From: Burkholderia cenocepacia
Lineage (GTDB): Bacteria > Pseudomonadota > Gammaproteobacteria > Burkholderiales > Burkholderiaceae
NCBI RefSeq assembly: GCF_014211915.1
Contig: NZ_CP060040.1
Span: forward strand, 868,001 to 932,000
Reading direction: 5' to 3'
DNA: 64,000 nucleotides
The notes under the pieces were generated by a model that searched no databases, was not told where the DNA came from, and was given only the letters and a program-made list of their open reading frames with translations. This document shows positions 56,980-64,000 of the stretch, piece after piece (within the stretch, counting starts at the first letter, position 1; each line of letters opens with the position of its first letter). The translations under genes and the position numbers were made by a program.

Positions 56980-58074
56980 CTACGCCGGCACCGCCGCCTG
57001 ATAGCGGTCGAGTTCCGCAATGTGCGCATGAATCGCCGGAATCAGGTCGCGCCCGTAGGCCAGTGCATCGTCGAGCGGATCGAAACCGCGAATCAGGAAC
57101 GTCGATACGCCGAGCCGGTAATACGCGCCCAGCGCTCGCGCGACCTGCTCGGGCGTGCCGACCAGCGCGGTCGAATTCCAGCGCGCGCCGGTCAGGTTCG
57201 CAACCCCCATCCACAGCCGCTCGTCGAGCACGTCGCCCTGCGCGGCGGCGGCCATCAGCCGCTGCGAGCCCGCATTCTGCGGCGCGTGACCGGCGATCGG
57301 CTGGCCGTTCGCGAGCCGCGCCGCACGCACGCGCTCGCGGATCGCCTCGGCCTTCTCCCACGCGGCCGCCTCGGTATCGGCGACGATCGGCCGGAACGAC
57401 ACGCTGATGCGCGGCGCGCGTCCGAACGGCGCGGCGGCGGCCCGCACGCGCGCGATCTGCTCGCGCACCGCATCGAGCGGCTCGCCCCACGTCATGTAGA
57501 CATCCGCATGCTCGCCCGCAACGGCAAGCGCGGCGGGCGACGAGCCGCCGAAATAGATCGGTACGTGCGGCCGCTGCGCGCCCTTCACGAGCGGCGACGC
57601 GCCGCGCAGCCGGTAGAACGCGCCGTCGTGATCGACCGGCGCATCGGCCAGCCAGATCCGTTTCAGCACGTCGAGATATTCGCCGGTGCGGCGATAGCGC
57701 GCATCGTGCGGCACGAAATCGCCGTCGCGCTGCAAGTCGGCGTCGTCGCCGCCGGACACCACGTTCAGCGCGAGCCTGCCGCCGCTGAACACGTCGAGCG
57801 TCGCGATCTGCCGCGCGGCGGCCGACGGCACGATCACGCCCGGCCGGTGCGCGAGCAGCAGGCGGATGCGTTCGGTCGCGGCGGCCGCGAACGACGCGAC
57901 GATGAAGCCGTCCGCCGCGTTGCTGAAATGGCCGATCAGGATCTGGTCGAAGCCGGCGGCCTCGTGCGCCTGCGCGAAGCGGCGCACGTAGTCGGGCTGG
58001 ACGGCCGCGCCGCCCGGTACGTCGACCTCCGCGCCGGGCGTCGCGGTGATCATGCCGATGATGTCGACTGGCAT
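56980..58074 (-). CDS. LLM-class flavin-dependent monooxygenase (SsuD-like)
   Basis: A 364-residue alkanesulfonate-monooxygenase-like TIM barrel. Segments include QILIGHFSNAADGFIVASFAAA, LLLAHRPGVIVPS, FSGGRLALNVVSGGDDADLQRDGD and YFGGSSPAALAVAGEHADVYMTWGEP. These match SsuD and related FMNH2-dependent desulfonating enzymes. It follows the sulfonate-type binding protein on the same strand (61 bp) and converges with the operon at 50659-56904. Confidence 0.92.
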   Translation of the reverse strand: MPVDIIGMITATPGAEVDVPGGAAVQPDYVRRFAQAHEAAGFDQILIGHFSNAADGFIVASFAAAATERIRLLLAHRPGVIVPSAAARQIATLDVFSGGRLALNVVSGGDDADLQRDGDFVPHDARYRRTGEYLDVLKRIWLADAPVDHDGAFYRLRGASPLVKGAQRPHVPIYFGGSSPAALAVAGEHADVYMTWGEPLDAVREQIARVRAAAAPFGRAPRISVSFRPIVADTEAAAWEKAEAIRERVRAARLANGQPIAGHAPQNAGSQRLMAAAAQGDVLDERLWMGVANLTGARWNSTALVGTPEQVARALGAYYRLGVSTFLIRGFDPLDDALAYGRDLIPAIHAHIAELDRYQAAVPA

Positions 58075-58135
58075 GTCGGGATGTCCTCGGGTATGTCGAT
58101 CAGGAATGGCGGGAATCGTGTAGCGGGCCGCACGG

Positions 58136-59103
58136 TCACTGCGCGGCGGCGGTCTTCTGCGCGGGCGCCGCGAACACGCCTGCGTACGAGCGGTCGAGCA
58201 GCTTCGACGTGTCGTACGCGGTCGGAATCACGCCGGACTTGTGCAGGAAGTCGGCCGTGTTCTGCGCGTCCTTCGCGGCCGTCTCGTCGACCGGGCCGAC
58301 ACGCTGCCGGGCATTGTTGAGCCAGCGGTACGCGACGTCGGGTTCGAGATTCGCGCGTTTCGCCCACAGCTCCGCATACTCGCGCGGATGGCTGTCGACC
58401 CACTGGCGCGCGACCACCACGCGCCGCAGGAAATCGGTGATCTCGGCGCGCTTGCCTGTCGCGGCCTGCTCGTTCGCGGCGACGAAGCTCAGCGCCGGCA
58501 TCAGCCCCTGCGCGGTCGTCACGGGGCGCGCCCCTGCCGCAATGCGAGCGTGCTGACGAACGGCTCCCACAGCGACACCGCGTCGACCGAGCCGTTCGCG
58601 AGCGCATTGGTCGCGTCGATCGGCATCAGGTACGCGTACTTCACCGAATCGGCGCGCAACCCCGCGTGTTCGAGCGCACGCAGCACGAGCTGCTGGCTCC
58701 ACGCGCCGCGCCATACCGCGATGGTCTTGCCTTGCAGATCGGCCACGGTGCGCACCGGCGAGTTCTTCGGCACGAGGATCGCTACGCCGTCGAGGCTCTG
58801 CCGCGACACCGCGACGACCTTGACCGGCGCGCCGCGCGCGGCCAGCGTGAGCAGCGCGGAATCGCCGAGGAAGCCGAGGTCGATCGCGTTGCCGTTCAGG
58901 CTTTCGGCCACCGGCGCGGCGGCCTGGAAGTGCTTCCACTCGATCGTGTAAGGCAGGTCCTTCAGCGCGCCGGACGCCTCCATCGACGCCTGGATGTTGA
59001 AGTAGTTCTGTTCACCGACACGCAACGTGACGGTGTCTTTGGCGATGCCCGGCTGCGCGGCGAGCGCCAGCAAGAGCGCCGTGACGATTCGGCTCAGCAA
59101 CAT
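58136..59103 (-). pseudogene. SsuA-like aliphatic sulfonate binding protein with an apparent frameshift
   Basis: The start at 59103 gives a signal peptide (SRIVTALLLALAAQPGIA) and an SsuA-type domain: RVGEQNYFNIQASMEASGALKD, then NAIDLGFLGDSALLTLAARG. The frame stops at 58519, but the adjacent frame resumes at once as ARPVTTAQGLMPALSFVAANE and runs to a normal C-terminus at 58136. One missing base in GGCAGGGGCGCGCCCC near 58530 explains it. Restored length is ~323 residues. It should bind taurine- or alkanesulfonate-like ligands for the neighbouring SsuD-like enzyme. No cognate permease is adjacent. Confidence 0.85.
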
Positions 59104-59301
59104 GATCTCCCGGAAGGTTTGTCCGCCGTGCGGAAACCGCCGGCGCAACGGATGGAACCGGTGAAGATACGTCGATCCACTTCATGACACAAACGCAATA
59201 TTCTTCTATGCAAAGATGCAAATATTTTATGACTCGCTCGCGTGCGTGCACTGCTCGTCGTCTGCCGACGCCTCCCGAAGTTCGAAGGGTTCCTCGACAG
59301 A

Positions 59302-59319
59302 TATTTCGTGCACGAAATA
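59302..59319. promoter_or_regulatory. Perfect 18-bp palindrome, MarR operator copy 1
   Basis: TATTTCGTGCACGAAATA is a perfect palindrome located 51 bp before the hydrolase gene, in a locally AT-rich leader. A second copy follows 30 bp later (centre to centre). A MarR gene is in the downstream operon. Confidence 0.75.
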
Positions 59320-59331
59320 AATTACGAACTA

Positions 59332-59349
59332 TATTTCGCATACGAAATA
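59332..59349. promoter_or_regulatory. Palindrome, MarR operator copy 2
   Basis: TATTTCGCATACGAAATA has the same arms TATTTCG/CGAAATA as the first copy. The 30-bp spacing places both sites on the same helix face, 21 bp before the start codon, so bound repressor would block the promoter and the ribosome binding region. Confidence 0.72.
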
Positions 59350-59370
59350 ACTACCCGAGCGAGGACGCCC

Positions 59371-60288
59371 ATGAGCTCCGAACCCATCGAATTTTCCGCT
59401 GCGGACGGCTACGTGCTGCACGGCACGCTGTGGTCGCCGGATGCGACGCCGCGCGCGCTGGTCCTGATCCATCCGGCGACGGCCGTGCCCGAGCGGCTGT
59501 ATGCGGGCTTCGCGCGCTTCCTGACCGAACGCGGTTTCGCGGCGTTGACCTACGACTATCGCGGCATCGGCGCATCGCGGCCGGCGCGTTTGGGCGCGCT
59601 GCAGGCCCGCATGCGCGACTGGATGGAGCTCGACGTGGGCGCGGCGACCGCGTGGGCCCGGCACGCGTATGAAGGGCTGCCGTTGCTGGCGGTCGGCCAC
59701 AGCGTCGGCGGCCACGCGATCGGGCTGTCCGGCGCGACGACGCATCTGCGCGCGGCCGTGCTGGTCGCCGCGCATGCGGGCAGCACGCGGCTGATCGCGC
59801 AGGCGGCCGAGCGCCTGAAGGTGCGGCTGATCCTGCGCGTGCTCGGCCCGCTGACGTCCGCGTTGCTCGGCTACGTGCCCGGCAAGCGGCTCGGGCTCGG
59901 CGAGGATCTGCCGGCCGGCGTGTTCCGCGAATGGAGCCGCTGGACGACGCTGCCTCACTACTTCTTCGACGATCCGACGCTCGGCGCGGCCGAACGCTTC
60001 TCGAAGCAGCAGTTGCCGATCCTCGCGCTCGGCTTCGACGACGATCCGTGGGCGAACCCTGCCGCGATCGGCCTGCTGGTAAGCTATCTGACCCGCGCGA
60101 AGGTCGAACGCCGCCAGATCGATCCGCGCGCGGCGGGCAGCGGCCCGGTCGGGCACATGGGCTTCTTTCGAAGCCGGCCCGGCACCGTGCTGTGGCCCGA
60201 CGTCGCCGACTGGCTCGCGCAGGCGCTCGACACGCCGCGCACCGCGGGCCGTCCCTCTCTTTCCATTGCAGCCGGGAACCCAGCTTGA
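59371..60288 (+). CDS. Alpha/beta hydrolase
   Basis: A 305-residue enzyme with the alpha/beta hydrolase fold. IHPATAVPERLYAGFARFL holds the oxyanion region, YDYRGIGASRP follows, the nucleophile elbow is GHSVGG (~113), and a late GHMGFF carries the catalytic His. The substrate is unknown, probably an ester or thioester. GAGGACGCCC precedes the ATG. Its stop overlaps the TTG start of the MarR regulator, so the two are coupled, and the promoter carries two palindromic operators. Confidence 0.88.
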   Translation: MSSEPIEFSAADGYVLHGTLWSPDATPRALVLIHPATAVPERLYAGFARFLTERGFAALTYDYRGIGASRPARLGALQARMRDWMELDVGAATAWARHAYEGLPLLAVGHSVGGHAIGLSGATTHLRAAVLVAAHAGSTRLIAQAAERLKVRLILRVLGPLTSALLGYVPGKRLGLGEDLPAGVFREWSRWTTLPHYFFDDPTLGAAERFSKQQLPILALGFDDDPWANPAAIGLLVSYLTRAKVERRQIDPRAAGSGPVGHMGFFRSRPGTVLWPDVADWLAQALDTPRTAGRPSLSIAAGNPA

Positions 60289-60716
60289 GCGAAGACCGAC
60301 GACTGTTTTTCATGTTGAACATCGGCCAGCGACGCGTGCAGCGCTGGATCGACCGCAAGGCCGAAACCGAAACGCGCGCGAGCGCCGCGCAGGCCGGTGC
60401 ACTGTTCTGTCTCGCCAGGCAGGACGGCGCGCTGATCGGTGAAGTCGGCGCCGCATTGCAACTGGCGCCGTCCGCGATGACGGGGCTCGCCGACCGGATG
60501 GCGAAAGCCGGCCTCATCACGCGTCATGCCGATTCGGACGACGGCCGCGCGACGCGGCTGTACCTGACCGACGCAGGCCACGCGGCGCTCAAGCGTGCGC
60601 GCGTGCTGCTGCGCGAACTCAACGGGAAGCTGTGCGACGGGTTTTCCGACGCCGAACTCGACGTCGTCGCGCGCTGGTTGCACACGTTGCAGGAGCGCTT
60701 TCCGGCGGAGCGCTGA
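60285..60716 (+). CDS. MarR-family transcriptional regulator
   Basis: A 143-residue winged-helix regulator: QAGALFCLARQDGALIGEVGAALQLAPSAMTGLADRMAKAGLITRHADSDDGRATRLYLTDAG includes the recognition helix and the DxRxxR-like wing DDGRATRLYLT. The TTG at 60285 overlaps the hydrolase TGA; an ATG at 60312 is an alternative. It most likely represses its own operon through the palindromes at 59302-59349 and responds to a small phenolic or lipid-like ligand. Confidence 0.9.
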   Translation: MSEDRRLFFMLNIGQRRVQRWIDRKAETETRASAAQAGALFCLARQDGALIGEVGAALQLAPSAMTGLADRMAKAGLITRHADSDDGRATRLYLTDAGHAALKRARVLLRELNGKLCDGFSDAELDVVARWLHTLQERFPAER

Positions 60717-61172
60717 GCAGCGCATCACGCGCTCACAGTCGGCGCGTGCCGGACATCAATCGCAAGCGATTGCGATTCGCGTTTTCGATTCGATTTTCAT
60801 GCCGCCGCAACGGCAAATCTTGCATGCCGGACGCCTGCTTCCGGCAACGCTTTCCGGCTACGTCCTGTTACAAAAAACCGTCTGTTGCGCGGCATTCGAA
60901 TCGCCTACATTGCAATCCACTTCGACACATTCGTCGCATGCCCGGACTGGCGTTCCCGTCGGGTCGACATCGCAGACACACCCGACAAGCATTGAAAACG
61001 AAGAGGAGTCTTAACCGAAGCGCTGGCGGCATCCAGCGCACGCGGATCGCGATGACTGAAACGGCAAGCTGAACGGCACGTCACGACGTGCGCGGCACGA
61101 TTCGCCGCGCCCCGGCTCGCGTCGTCTCGTCGTGCCCCGCCATCGCATCCGCCCCTCACCGAGGAGTCGTCC
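60717..61172. other. Intergenic region upstream of the Asp-box protein
   Basis: About 455 bases without a recognisable gene. It should hold the terminator of the MarR operon and the promoter of the exoprotein gene, but no strong hairpin with a T-run was seen. Confidence 0.4.
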
Positions 61173-62618
61173 ATGCGACGCATGATCGTGTCCCATCCGC
61201 TTGTCACCCGTCTGTCCGCCGCGATGGCGCTGGCCGCCGCTGCCGTGGCGCACGCCGAACCCGTCGTCGTGTCCGGCCCGAGCCCGTTCGCCGCGTGCAC
61301 CATCGGCGGCCCGGGCACCAACTACGTGAATGCAGAAGTCGAACCGTGGCTCGCGGTCAATCCGGCGAACCCGAACAACATGATCGGCGTGTGGCAGCAG
61401 GACCGCTGGTCGAACGGCGGCGCCCACGGGCTCGTCGCCGGCTACACGTTCGACGCCGGCGCGACCTGGGCGCGCACGCCGCAGCCGTTCAGCGCATGCG
61501 CGCCGGGCGGACTGAAATACGAGCGCGCGTCCGATCCGTGGGTCTCGTTCGGGCCGGACGGCACCGCCTACTCGGTATCGATCTCGTTCAACCAGTCGAA
61601 CAACGCCAACGCGGTCGGCGCGTCGGTCTCGACCGACGGTGGGCAAACGTGGAGCAACCCGGCCGTGCTGATCGCGAACGACGAACCGACGACGCAGTTC
61701 TTCAACGACAAGGAATCGGTGACCGCCAACCCGGTGAAGGCCGGCACCGCCTACGCGGTATGGGACCGTCTCGAGCTGCCGAACGGCAACCCGTACGCGA
61801 ACCTGCACACGAAGGCGTATCGCGGGCCGACGCTGTTCTCGAAGACGACCGACGGCGGCAAGACGTGGAGCGCCGCGAAGGTGATCGTCGACGTGCCGTC
61901 GCGCCAGCAGACGATCGGCAACCAGATCGTCGTCGATCCGAAGAGCGGCACGCTCTACGATTTCTTCGACCTGATCCAGCCGCCGTTCAGCAAGGCGGCC
62001 GGCAAGGTCGCGTTCATCAAGTCGACCGACGACGGCGCGACGTGGACCAAGCCGCAGATCATCGCGGGGCTGCAGACGGTCGGCGTCACGGACCCGAACA
62101 CCGGCGAACCCGTGCGCACCGGCGACATCATTCCCGAACCCGCGATCGATCCCGCATCCGGGCAGCTCTACGTCGTGTGGCAGGACAGCCGCTTCAACGG
62201 CGGCGCGTACGACGAGATCGCGCTATCGACGTCGAAGGATGGCGGCGCGACCTGGAGCACGCCGCAACAGGTGAACACGCCGACCGGGCGCCCCGCGTTC
62301 AATCCGTCGGCGCGCGTCGACAACACGGGCGCGGTGATGGTCACGCACTACGACTTCCGCGACCTGCAGGCCGGCAACACGACGACGCTGCCGACCGGCT
62401 TCTGGCGCAAGATCTCGCACGACGGCGGCGCCACGTTCGCCGACGAGCGGCGCGTCGGCGGCCCGTTCGACATGAAGCTCGCGCCCAACGCCGAAGGGTT
62501 CTTCATCGGCGACTACCAGGGGCTCGACGTTCTCCCGTCGTCGTCGTTCCATCCGTTCTTCGTGCAGACCAACGCGGGCAACCTGACGAACCGCACCGAC
62601 GTGTTCTTCGCGCCGTAA
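61173..62618 (+). CDS. Exported Asp-box (BNR repeat, sialidase-fold) protein
   Basis: A 481-residue protein with a Sec signal ending near VAHAEP. It carries at least five Asp-box repeats (S/T-X-D-G-G-X-T-W): STDGGQTW, TTDGGKTW, STDDGATW, SKDGGATW and SHDGGATF. This predicts a six-bladed beta-propeller as in sialidases and other glycoside hydrolases. A sialidase arginine triad could not be assigned with confidence, so activity is unproven. It is probably periplasmic or secreted. GAGGAG precedes the ATG. Confidence 0.85.
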   Translation: MRRMIVSHPLVTRLSAAMALAAAAVAHAEPVVVSGPSPFAACTIGGPGTNYVNAEVEPWLAVNPANPNNMIGVWQQDRWSNGGAHGLVAGYTFDAGATWARTPQPFSACAPGGLKYERASDPWVSFGPDGTAYSVSISFNQSNNANAVGASVSTDGGQTWSNPAVLIANDEPTTQFFNDKESVTANPVKAGTAYAVWDRLELPNGNPYANLHTKAYRGPTLFSKTTDGGKTWSAAKVIVDVPSRQQTIGNQIVVDPKSGTLYDFFDLIQPPFSKAAGKVAFIKSTDDGATWTKPQIIAGLQTVGVTDPNTGEPVRTGDIIPEPAIDPASGQLYVVWQDSRFNGGAYDEIALSTSKDGGATWSTPQQVNTPTGRPAFNPSARVDNTGAVMVTHYDFRDLQAGNTTTLPTGFWRKISHDGGATFADERRVGGPFDMKLAPNAEGFFIGDYQGLDVLPSSSFHPFFVQTNAGNLTNRTDVFFAP

Positions 62619-62688
62619 CGCGCGCCTGGCCACCTCGCCGCCGCTCCGACGCCATGCGTCGCGCGGCGGCGGGCGCAGCTCCAGCGCA

Positions 62689-63717
62689 TCAATGCATGTC
62701 GGTCAGCACGATGCGCCCGTCGACCTTCCCTTCCCGCAGCTTCGCGAATACGTCGTTGATGTTGCCGAGCCGGTCGCGGTGGATGTGCGCGCGCACCAGG
62801 CCGTCCGCCGCGAAATCGAGCGATTCCTGCAGATCGCGCCGCGTGCCGACGATCGACCCGCGCACGGTGATGCCGTTCAGCACGGTCGAGAAGATCGGCA
62901 GCGGGAAATCGCCCGGCGGCAAACCGTTGAGCGCCACCGTGCCGCCACGCCGGACCATCCCGAGCGCCTGCGCGAACGCGCTGCGCGATACGGCCGTGAC
63001 GAGCACGCCGTGCGCGCCGCCGATTTCCTTCTGGATCACTTTCGCGGGGTCGTCGATCGACGCATCGATCGTCAGATGGGCGCCCAGTTGCCGCGCCAGC
63101 GCGAGCTTGTCGGGGGAAATGTCGATGGCCGCGACGTGCAGGCCCATCGCACGCGCATACTGCACGGCCACGTGCCCGAGGCCGCCGATGCCGGAAATCG
63201 CGAGCCACTGGCCCGGGCGCGTGTCGGTGACGCGAATGCCCTTGTAGACCGTGACACCCGCGCACAGGATCGGCGCGATCTCGTCGAACGCGACCTGCGC
63301 GGGCAACTGGCCGACGTAGTCGGGATCGGCCAGCACGTATTCCGCGTAGCTGCCGTTCACCGAATAGCCGGTGTTCTGCTGCCCATGGCACAGCGTTTCC
63401 CAGCCCGTGCAGCAGTACTCGCAATGGCCGCAGGCCGTATAGAGCCACGGCACGCCGACGCGATCGCCCTCGCGCACGTGCGTGACGCCCGCGCCGACCG
63501 CCGCGACGATTCCCACGCCTTCGTGGCCCGGGATGAACGGCAGCGACGGCTTGACGGGCCAGTCGCCGTCGGCCGCGTGCAGATCGGTATGGCAGACGCC
63601 CGACGCCTTGATGTTGACGAGAATCTGGCCGGGCCCCGGTGCGGGGATCGGCACTTCGTCGATGCGCAACGGCTCGCCGAACGCGTGTACCACGGCCGCT
63701 TTCATGGTCTGGGTCAT
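62689..63717 (-). CDS. adhP: Zinc-dependent alcohol dehydrogenase (AdhP-type)
   Basis: A 342-residue medium-chain zinc alcohol dehydrogenase. Catalytic zinc ligands are C37 and later His in [14 protein letters not shown] and GHEGVG; the structural zinc loop is [15 protein letters not shown]. The NAD-binding motif [15 protein letters not shown] follows. It oxidises ethanol and other primary alcohols. The start at 63717 has AGGAG upstream; the open frame extends to 63969 but without protein character. Confidence 0.95.
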   Translation of the reverse strand: MTQTMKAAVVHAFGEPLRIDEVPIPAPGPGQILVNIKASGVCHTDLHAADGDWPVKPSLPFIPGHEGVGIVAAVGAGVTHVREGDRVGVPWLYTACGHCEYCCTGWETLCHGQQNTGYSVNGSYAEYVLADPDYVGQLPAQVAFDEIAPILCAGVTVYKGIRVTDTRPGQWLAISGIGGLGHVAVQYARAMGLHVAAIDISPDKLALARQLGAHLTIDASIDDPAKVIQKEIGGAHGVLVTAVSRSAFAQALGMVRRGGTVALNGLPPGDFPLPIFSTVLNGITVRGSIVGTRRDLQESLDFAADGLVRAHIHRDRLGNINDVFAKLREGKVDGRIVLTDMH

Positions 63718-64000
63718 GCGTTGCTCCTGTCTGGTCGATGAGCGACCCAGTATCCGGTTTCGGCACCGGAGCACGTTGATACGCGTCAACGTATCGGAAC
63801 GGATGCAGCGGTCAACGCGGCTTCGCCACGATCGGCATCGTTCGACGCGAAAGCTCGAGCCGTCGATTACAGACCGCCCCGCTGCTCGCGCCACCCTTTC
63901 ACCGTTCCGACAGAAACCCGACGAGATCCTGCCATTCGGCTTGGATTTTGACATGATATAACATATCATTTCGCGTGCTCGTCCACCGGATGCCGTTCCA
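63718..64000. other. Upstream region of adhP
   Basis: Contains an inverted repeat GATACG (63778-63783) / CGTATC (63790-63795) about 60 bp upstream of adhP and the palindrome at 63954-63968. No gene is recognised before the window ends. Confidence 0.45.
63954..63968. promoter_or_regulatory. AT-rich 6-3-6 palindrome near the window end
   Basis: TGATATAACATATCA has perfect arms TGATAT/ATATCA around AAC. It is AT-rich within GC-rich DNA, 237 bp upstream of adhP. It is probably an operator for a gene beyond the window or for adhP. Confidence 0.4.

Overview
The window reads as Burkholderia DNA, most likely from the Burkholderia cepacia complex and probably from a secondary replicon. The backbone is very GC-rich with strong G/C at third codon positions. 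It carries an RdgC homologue, a Burkholderia-type Porin_4 protein, FAD-less molybdenum hydroxylases paired with triheme cytochromes c, and a fused permease/ATPase polar-amino-acid-type ABC protein. The species is an inference from gene content; no rRNA or tRNA gene was seen.

Layout. 1-3133 is the right end of a Tn21-subgroup Tn3 transposon (resolvase C-terminus, complete 988-residue transposase, 38-bp terminal repeat). 3134-5784 holds a membrane-anchored ABM-domain protein, a broken alpha/beta hydrolase and a KfrA-like coiled-coil DNA-binding protein behind AT-rich palindromes. 5917-14020 is metabolic: a TetR repressor with two matching operators, an NADP-dependent oxidoreductase, an ABM monooxygenase, a (2Fe-2S)/molybdopterin/cytochrome c oxidase operon and an aldehyde dehydrogenase.

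14191-25990 is accessory DNA. It holds a patatin phospholipase with a small beta-rich partner, then a P2-like prophage remnant (Ogr, ParA plus ribbon-helix-helix protein, toxin-antitoxin pair, portal, terminase fragment, gpD fragment). The remnant resembles the plasmid-maintained Burkholderia phage KS14. Three AT-richer genes sit in or beside it: a PD-(D/E)XK-like nuclease candidate and a two-gene unit of a ParB/DGQHR-like protein plus a HEPN-like protein (RX4H motif). These look like phage-defence cargo. An internally deleted ISNCY-type element follows.

27040-34027 is a compact terpenoid cluster: DXS, a squalene/phytoene-synthase-like enzyme, IspH, two Rieske oxygenases and a class I terpene synthase. 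Bringing its own first and last MEP-pathway enzymes suggests the island boosts precursor supply for its own product.

34441-64000 returns to Burkholderia backbone: lipoproteins, a VOC protein, a porin, a Pal-like protein, a second molybdenum oxidase operon, a truncated TnpB, a diguanylate cyclase, an aspartoacylase-family protein, RdgC, a GNAT protein, a large organosulfur/flavin-monooxygenase transport cluster (50659-59103), an alpha/beta hydrolase-MarR operon with two palindromic operators, an Asp-box (sialidase-fold) exoprotein and a zinc alcohol dehydrogenase.

Several genes (dxs, the first Rieske gene, a small ORF at 36.1 kb, possibly the porin start, and the ssuA-like gene) are broken by apparent single-base losses beside G/C runs. 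This may be sequencing error rather than decay, so those genes are listed as frameshifted with that caution.
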